Assembly (NCBI GenBank): GCA_030838305.1 | Contig: JAUTWY010000375.1 | Location: 1-16,774 of the forward strand | DNA: 16,774 nucleotides | Source: Acidobacteriaceae bacterium | Lineage (GTDB): Bacteria > Acidobacteriota > Terriglobia > Terriglobales > Acidobacteriaceae | Direction of reading: 5' to 3' | Shown here: positions 13,940-16,774 of the stretch, piece after piece | Layout of the letters: every line of letters begins with the position of its first letter | Position numbering within the stretch: the stretch's first letter is position 1 | Position numbers and translations under genes: made by a program | The notes under the pieces: model-generated | What the model saw: only the letters and a program-made list of their open reading frames with translations | Told to the model about the DNA's origin: nothing | Databases searched by the model: none

Positions 13940-14752
13940 CTATTTATTTCCCAATACAAAATCTACTGTGCTGGGCTGGTTGGCGTTGACCCTGACTGAT
14001 TTCTCCCACGTCTTCGGCTCTGTAAAGACGGGGCGCTGGACCGCGTGCTGGGTCAGAACATCATAGACTTGTTCTTTTCCCGCCAGACCCCAGCCTTCGT
14101 GCCAAGCGACGACCTGATAGGTGCCTGGCGGGACGCTGGTGAACTCGAAGCGGCCGCTCTCGTCGGTGACGGCGTAATAGGGATGGGAGACGACCATCAT
14201 TTCGGCATTCATCCATACGTGCCCGCCGTTACAACGAAGGTTGACCAGTCCGGGGGTCGACATCTGCCGCGAGCTGATCTGATTGGGAAAAGGAAAGGGC
14301 AAGTTGTAGGTGGCTGCACCGTCCATATGAATGGTGTGCAGGGTCGCGTCGGAGCTTTGCATATGCAGCTCAACTTTTTCGGGCACGAGAAGAATGTGCG
14401 GAACGTAGCGGCAGCGGCGCTGGTCGAGGTGACGGCGCTGCTCGGGCAACTCCATCACTTTGCCGGCAGAGATATTCTTGAGGTAGACGATGGTGTTGGC
14501 GACGCCGCCATCGGGACCGACGATAAGGCGCTCGAGGCTGACGCTTTTTTTACTTTGCGGGTCGCAAATCTGGGGGTCTTTGGTAACGGGGAAATTCAGT
14601 TCGCGAGGTACCGGGCCAGACCATTTGACAGTGCCGGAAATAGTTCCAGCATCGGCGACGGAGACAACTCTATAGCCGGTCTGAGCGGCGGCGAGACCCG
14701 CAACCGCTAGAAGTGAAAGCAGCAGAGAAAAACGACTAACCATAGTCCGCAT
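13940..14752 (-). CDS. Secreted cupredoxin-like protein with carboxypeptidase-regulatory-like segment
   Basis: A 270-residue exported protein. The ATG at 14752 is chosen because AGGGG lies 6 bases upstream and a signal peptide begins there, with cleavage near AAA-QT. The first part (TISGTVKWSGPVP, VANTIVYLKNI) starts a beta-sandwich. Candidate copper ligands follow: H139 and H142 in DATLHTIHMDG, then C174, H178 and M181/M185 in LRCNGGHVWMNAEMMVV. After the cupredoxin part comes a carboxypeptidase-regulatory-like strand set, YYAVTDESGRFEFTSVPPGTY. This architecture is common among acidobacterial periplasmic proteins annotated as methylamine-utilisation or plastocyanin-like. It probably binds copper, with an unknown electron-transfer or storage role. 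Confidence 0.78.
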   Translation of the reverse strand: MRTMVSRFSLLLSLLAVAGLAAAQTGYRVVSVADAGTISGTVKWSGPVPRELNFPVTKDPQICDPQSKKSVSLERLIVGPDGGVANTIVYLKNISAGKVMELPEQRRHLDQRRCRYVPHILLVPEKVELHMQSSDATLHTIHMDGAATYNLPFPFPNQISSRQMSTPGLVNLRCNGGHVWMNAEMMVVSHPYYAVTDESGRFEFTSVPPGTYQVVAWHEGWGLAGKEQVYDVLTQHAVQRPVFTEPKTWEKSVRVNANQPSTVDFVLGNK

Positions 14753-14999
14753 ACAAACCCCTGAGATCTGCCGCGCGTTGCTCGCCCTCGCGAAGCCACG
14801 GCGCACCGCGGGCTGAAACCGAATTGAATCGAGCTTGCTCCGCAGGCAACGGCTTGCACCCAACTTGCGGGACAGTGCTGAAGAGGATCCGCCTTAGTGG
14901 GTCAGCACTCGTAGTTGCGGTCGTACTTATCCCAACCGGAAGAGCAGGGGACGGTTGCAGGATTATCAAGTCTGCGCTCATCTGCCGCCGGGGGTCTAG

Positions 15000-15013
15000 A
15001 TTACCGCGGTAAT
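15000..15013. other. 14-bp perfect palindrome
   Basis: ATTACCGCGGTAAT is its own reverse complement. It could be a repressor operator for either divergent gene, but about one such palindrome is expected by chance in a window this long. Confidence 0.4.
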
Positions 15014-15045
15014 ATTTCAGAGAGCTTATGCGGGTCAGCCTCCAG

Positions 15046-15075
15046 GCTGATCCTGGTTCAGCTGATCCTGGTTCA
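15046..15075 (+). repeat. 15-bp tandem duplication
   Basis: GCTGATCCTGGTTCA occurs twice without spacer (15046-15060 and 15061-15075). The first copy overlaps a small CCAGG/CCTGG dyad. It looks like a recent slippage or duplication event. Confidence 0.85.
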
Positions 15076-15432
15076 ATAGTGCGGACCGATCGGGATGGTT
15101 GGGGTTGGAGCGCACAAACATCTCTGGCCCTTTTTCTGGCCCTTTATGGTGCCAACAAATCTGTCGGTGGAGCTTTCCCGGAGGAATAGTCGCTGCTGCG
15201 AGTTTCCGAAATAGTATTCACCATTGACGGAATTAGGAGTAATCGATACCGGCGATGTGGTAACGACCGTAGCGAGTTCTGCGCTGTTCCACGCTTCCCG
15301 AATTCTACCGTTCCCTGGCTGCTCGCCGGGAACCCTCTGCCGGCACAGTACCGGCACGCGAAAGCGAAAAATCGAGACGGTTTCTAGTGAGGAACGTCGA
15401 AATCTGGACTTACGCCTTACAATCATCGGGCG

Positions 15433-16527
15433 ATGACGGTGAGCGTTCGATCCTTCGCGAAGATCAATCTCGGATTGCGCATTGGTGCGCGCCGGGAGGA
15501 TAAGTTTCATGAGCTGCTTACGGTTTATCAGACAATCGGCCTGCACGACGTGATTGGGGTGCGCGTTGGGCGGGGAGACGGGATTGAGATTGTCTGCTCC
15601 GACCCACGAGTTCCAAAAGACGAATCGAACACGTGCTATCGCATCGTTGAGAAAGCGATGCGTGCGCTGAACGCCAAGGGACGGGTCACGATTGAGATTG
15701 AGAAGAAGTTGCCAGTGAAGGGGGGGCTCGGCGGGGCTTCGTCAAACGCGGTCGCTACACTGCTGGGGCTGGAGCGGGTGCTGAAAAGATTCCTGCCCGC
15801 GACAGAGCGTTTGCAGATTTCGGCGGAAGTGGGGTCCGATTTGCCATTGTTTCTCGTGGGGGGTACGGCGCTTGGAGTTGGACGGGGGGAGCAGGTTTAT
15901 CCGCTGGAGGATTTGCCGTCCACGCCGTGCGTGGTGGTGGCTCCGGAGGTAGGCGTGTCGACTCCAAGGGCGTTTGCGGACTGGGACAGATTGTGTGGCG
16001 CGGGCACTCTTGCCCGCGAAGGTTCAGGTAAGGGAAGTGCAGTCCACAGAACGGAGAGGTCAGAGCGAGCCGGGCTTGGCCCGGCTTGGCCGGGCAAGAG
16101 TATCCATCCCCACATGGACTATGCCGATGCAAGCAGCGTGAAATTGACGCCTCCGGCACCATCCGATAGAATGAATGAGCTTGGCCGAGGGCTTTCGGCG
16201 TGGCTGAGCGAGAGGTACTCCGGTGCTCCTTTTAGAAGGGGCCGGCGCGAGAATCCACTTCTCGAGCTTGTCCGGGCCGGGATCAAGAACGACTTTGAAC
16301 AGGTCGTCTTTCCTGAGTATCCCGAACTGAGTGAAGCTAAAAGCGCGCTGGAACGCGCGGGCGCGAAGTATGCGTCGCTGTCAGGCTCCGGGTCTGCGCT
16401 GTACGGGTTGTTCGCCTCGAAACAGGCGGCGCGTGCGGCCGTGGCCAAATTGCGCAAGCAGGGTTGGGCAGCAGAGGCTACGGTCACGCTGCCGAAGCGG
16501 GTGTACTGGGGAAAGGTCATTGGCTAG
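15433..16527 (+). CDS. ispE: 4-diphosphocytidyl-2-C-methyl-D-erythritol kinase, with in-frame repeat insertion
   Basis: A GHMP kinase that phosphorylates CDP-methylerythritol, the MEP step between IspD and IspF. SFAKINLGLRI at 7-17 holds catalytic K10, PVKGGLGGASSNA at 94-106 is the ATP loop, GSDLPLFLVGGTALGVGRGE holds catalytic D136, and the C-terminus has NDFEQVVFPEYP and SLSGSGSALYGLF. At 364 residues it is well above the usual 280-310. The excess maps to about residues 188-238, between FADWDRL and TPPAPSDRMNELG, where the DNA is a palindromic element (15994-16146). Without it the protein would be 313 residues. The catalytic motifs and frame are intact, so the enzyme is probably functional with an added surface loop. 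Confidence 0.95.
   Translation: MTVSVRSFAKINLGLRIGARREDKFHELLTVYQTIGLHDVIGVRVGRGDGIEIVCSDPRVPKDESNTCYRIVEKAMRALNAKGRVTIEIEKKLPVKGGLGGASSNAVATLLGLERVLKRFLPATERLQISAEVGSDLPLFLVGGTALGVGRGEQVYPLEDLPSTPCVVVAPEVGVSTPRAFADWDRLCGAGTLAREGSGKGSAVHRTERSERAGLGPAWPGKSIHPHMDYADASSVKLTPPAPSDRMNELGRGLSAWLSERYSGAPFRRGRRENPLLELVRAGIKNDFEQVVFPEYPELSEAKSALERAGAKYASLSGSGSALYGLFASKQAARAAVAKLRKQGWAAEATVTLPKRVYWGKVIG
15994..16146. mobile_element. Putative in-frame palindromic element inside ispE
   Basis: The segment is 153 bp, exactly 51 codons, and is flanked by ATTG on both sides (15990-15993 and 16143-16146), which could be a short target duplication. It opens with hairpin CGCGGGCA/TGCCCGCG (15999-16018). An 11-bp inverted repeat, ACTCTTGCCCG (16006-16016) and CGGGCAAGAGT (16091-16101), brackets its core. 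Between them GCCGGGC, GCCCGGC and GCCGGGC alternate with TTG spacers (16069-16095). The opening hairpin recurs at 6776-6795 outside any gene. Boundaries are inferred from where kinase similarity stops and resumes. Confidence 0.7.
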
Positions 16528-16666
16528 GGGGTTGCCCGGGCGCTCGGTTTTCGCCTTCGCTTGGACGGCCGTGGCGGCCGTCGCCACGTGGTTCGAAAAC
16601 ATGGTTTGGAAAGATGGTTCGGAAAGGTGGTTCGAGACGCTTCCGGAAAGATGGTCCCCAAAAGGT

Positions 16667-16755
16667 TTTGATTGTTGATTTTTGATTGTTGATTGACAAT
16701 AAGGGTGTTGGTTGACCGGGTTTCAATCAACAATCATCAATCGAAAATCAACAAT
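16667..16755. repeat. Nested inverted and tandem repeat of the GATTGTTGATT family
   Basis: A 14-bp unit, TTTGATTGTTGATT, is duplicated in tandem (16667-16680, 16681-16694). Two nested inverted pairs follow: ATTGTTGATTTT (16671-16682) with AAAATCAACAAT (16744-16755), and GATTGTTGATTG (16684-16695) with CAATCAACAATC (16724-16735). The inner 13-base arms equal those at 1375-1432. It follows ispE after about 140 bases that hold imperfect copies of a TGGTTCGGAAAG-like motif (16597-16655) and no gene. Confidence 0.85.
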
Positions 16756-16762
16756 AGCTTAC

Positions 16763-16774
16763 TGGGCCGTCGAC
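16763..16774 (+). tRNA. Possible 5' end of a tRNA-Gln, cut by the window edge
   Basis: The last 12 bases, TGGGCCGTCGAC, fit a 7-base acceptor strand followed by TC and a D-stem start, as in bacterial tRNA-Gln genes, which begin TGGG. Too little is visible to confirm; it is a suggestion only. Confidence 0.22.

Larger units (their letters stand above)
14753..15432. other. 680-bp intergenic region between divergent genes
   Basis: No gene can be firmly supported. It must contain promoters for the cupredoxin-like gene (minus) and ispE (plus); TACAAT at 15416-15421 is a possible ispE -10, 11 bases before its ATG, without a good -35. It also contains a hairpin AGTGCTGA/TCAGCACT (14874-14881 with 14902-14909), a 14-bp palindrome (15000-15013) and a 15-bp tandem duplication (15046-15075). 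A minus-strand frame at 15073-15426 is open for 117 codons but has no SD and no recognisable family. Confidence 0.5.

Noticed and set aside
4400..14752. Search for a defence, secretion or biosynthetic gene cluster among the accessory genes
   Set aside because: The accessory genes are single small secreted or metabolic proteins in separate orientations; nothing links them into a named system.
15427..15546. Upstream extension of the minus-strand frame at 15073 into ispE
   Set aside because: It would overlap the first 114 bases of ispE in antisense, and the extra residues look like a complementary-frame translation.

Overview
This window looks like a chromosomal segment of a GC-rich Acidobacteriota bacterium, most likely a Terriglobia/Koribacter-type organism. 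That assignment is inferred from protein style, gene order and the many short dispersed palindromic and heptameric repeats; no search was run. Most genes are housekeeping or small secreted proteins. I see no phage, transposase, CRISPR array, toxin-antitoxin pair or recognisable defence cassette.

Left part (1-4250, minus strand): an aromatic amino acid cluster transcribed right to left as trpC-trpF-trpB-trpA-aroQ (chorismate mutase)-aroF (start of a DAHP synthase that leaves the window). The genes for the first tryptophan steps (trpE, trpG, trpD) are not here. A TATAAT box lies only 14 bases upstream of trpC. The last three junctions of the cluster each carry repeat-derived hairpins.

Middle (4400-9170): a secreted PepSY-like protein, a secreted polysaccharide deacetylase, tRNA-Leu(CAG) with a clear sigma-70 promoter, an OsmC-type peroxidase, an unrecognised 245-aa protein, and a small two-helix membrane protein paired with a class I glutamine amidotransferase.

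Isoprenoid genes: a minus-strand group, membrane PIN-TRAM protein-ispD-ispF (8621-11130), and ispE on the plus strand (15433-16527) supply three consecutive MEP-pathway steps. Between them lie a candidate structured RNA region, a secreted low-complexity protein with a strong terminator, a quinone oxidoreductase-like MDR protein, a SnoaL-like protein and a secreted cupredoxin-like protein.

The most unusual theme is repeats that have become protein. A palindromic element of about 153 bp appears to sit in frame inside ispE, adding about 51 residues. A 34-bp palindrome encodes part of the TrpB N-terminus. A degenerate heptamer array encodes the last residues of TrpA. Related copies or family members lie between genes in the same window. 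This resembles in principle the in-frame palindromic elements known from Rickettsia, but the families here look different.
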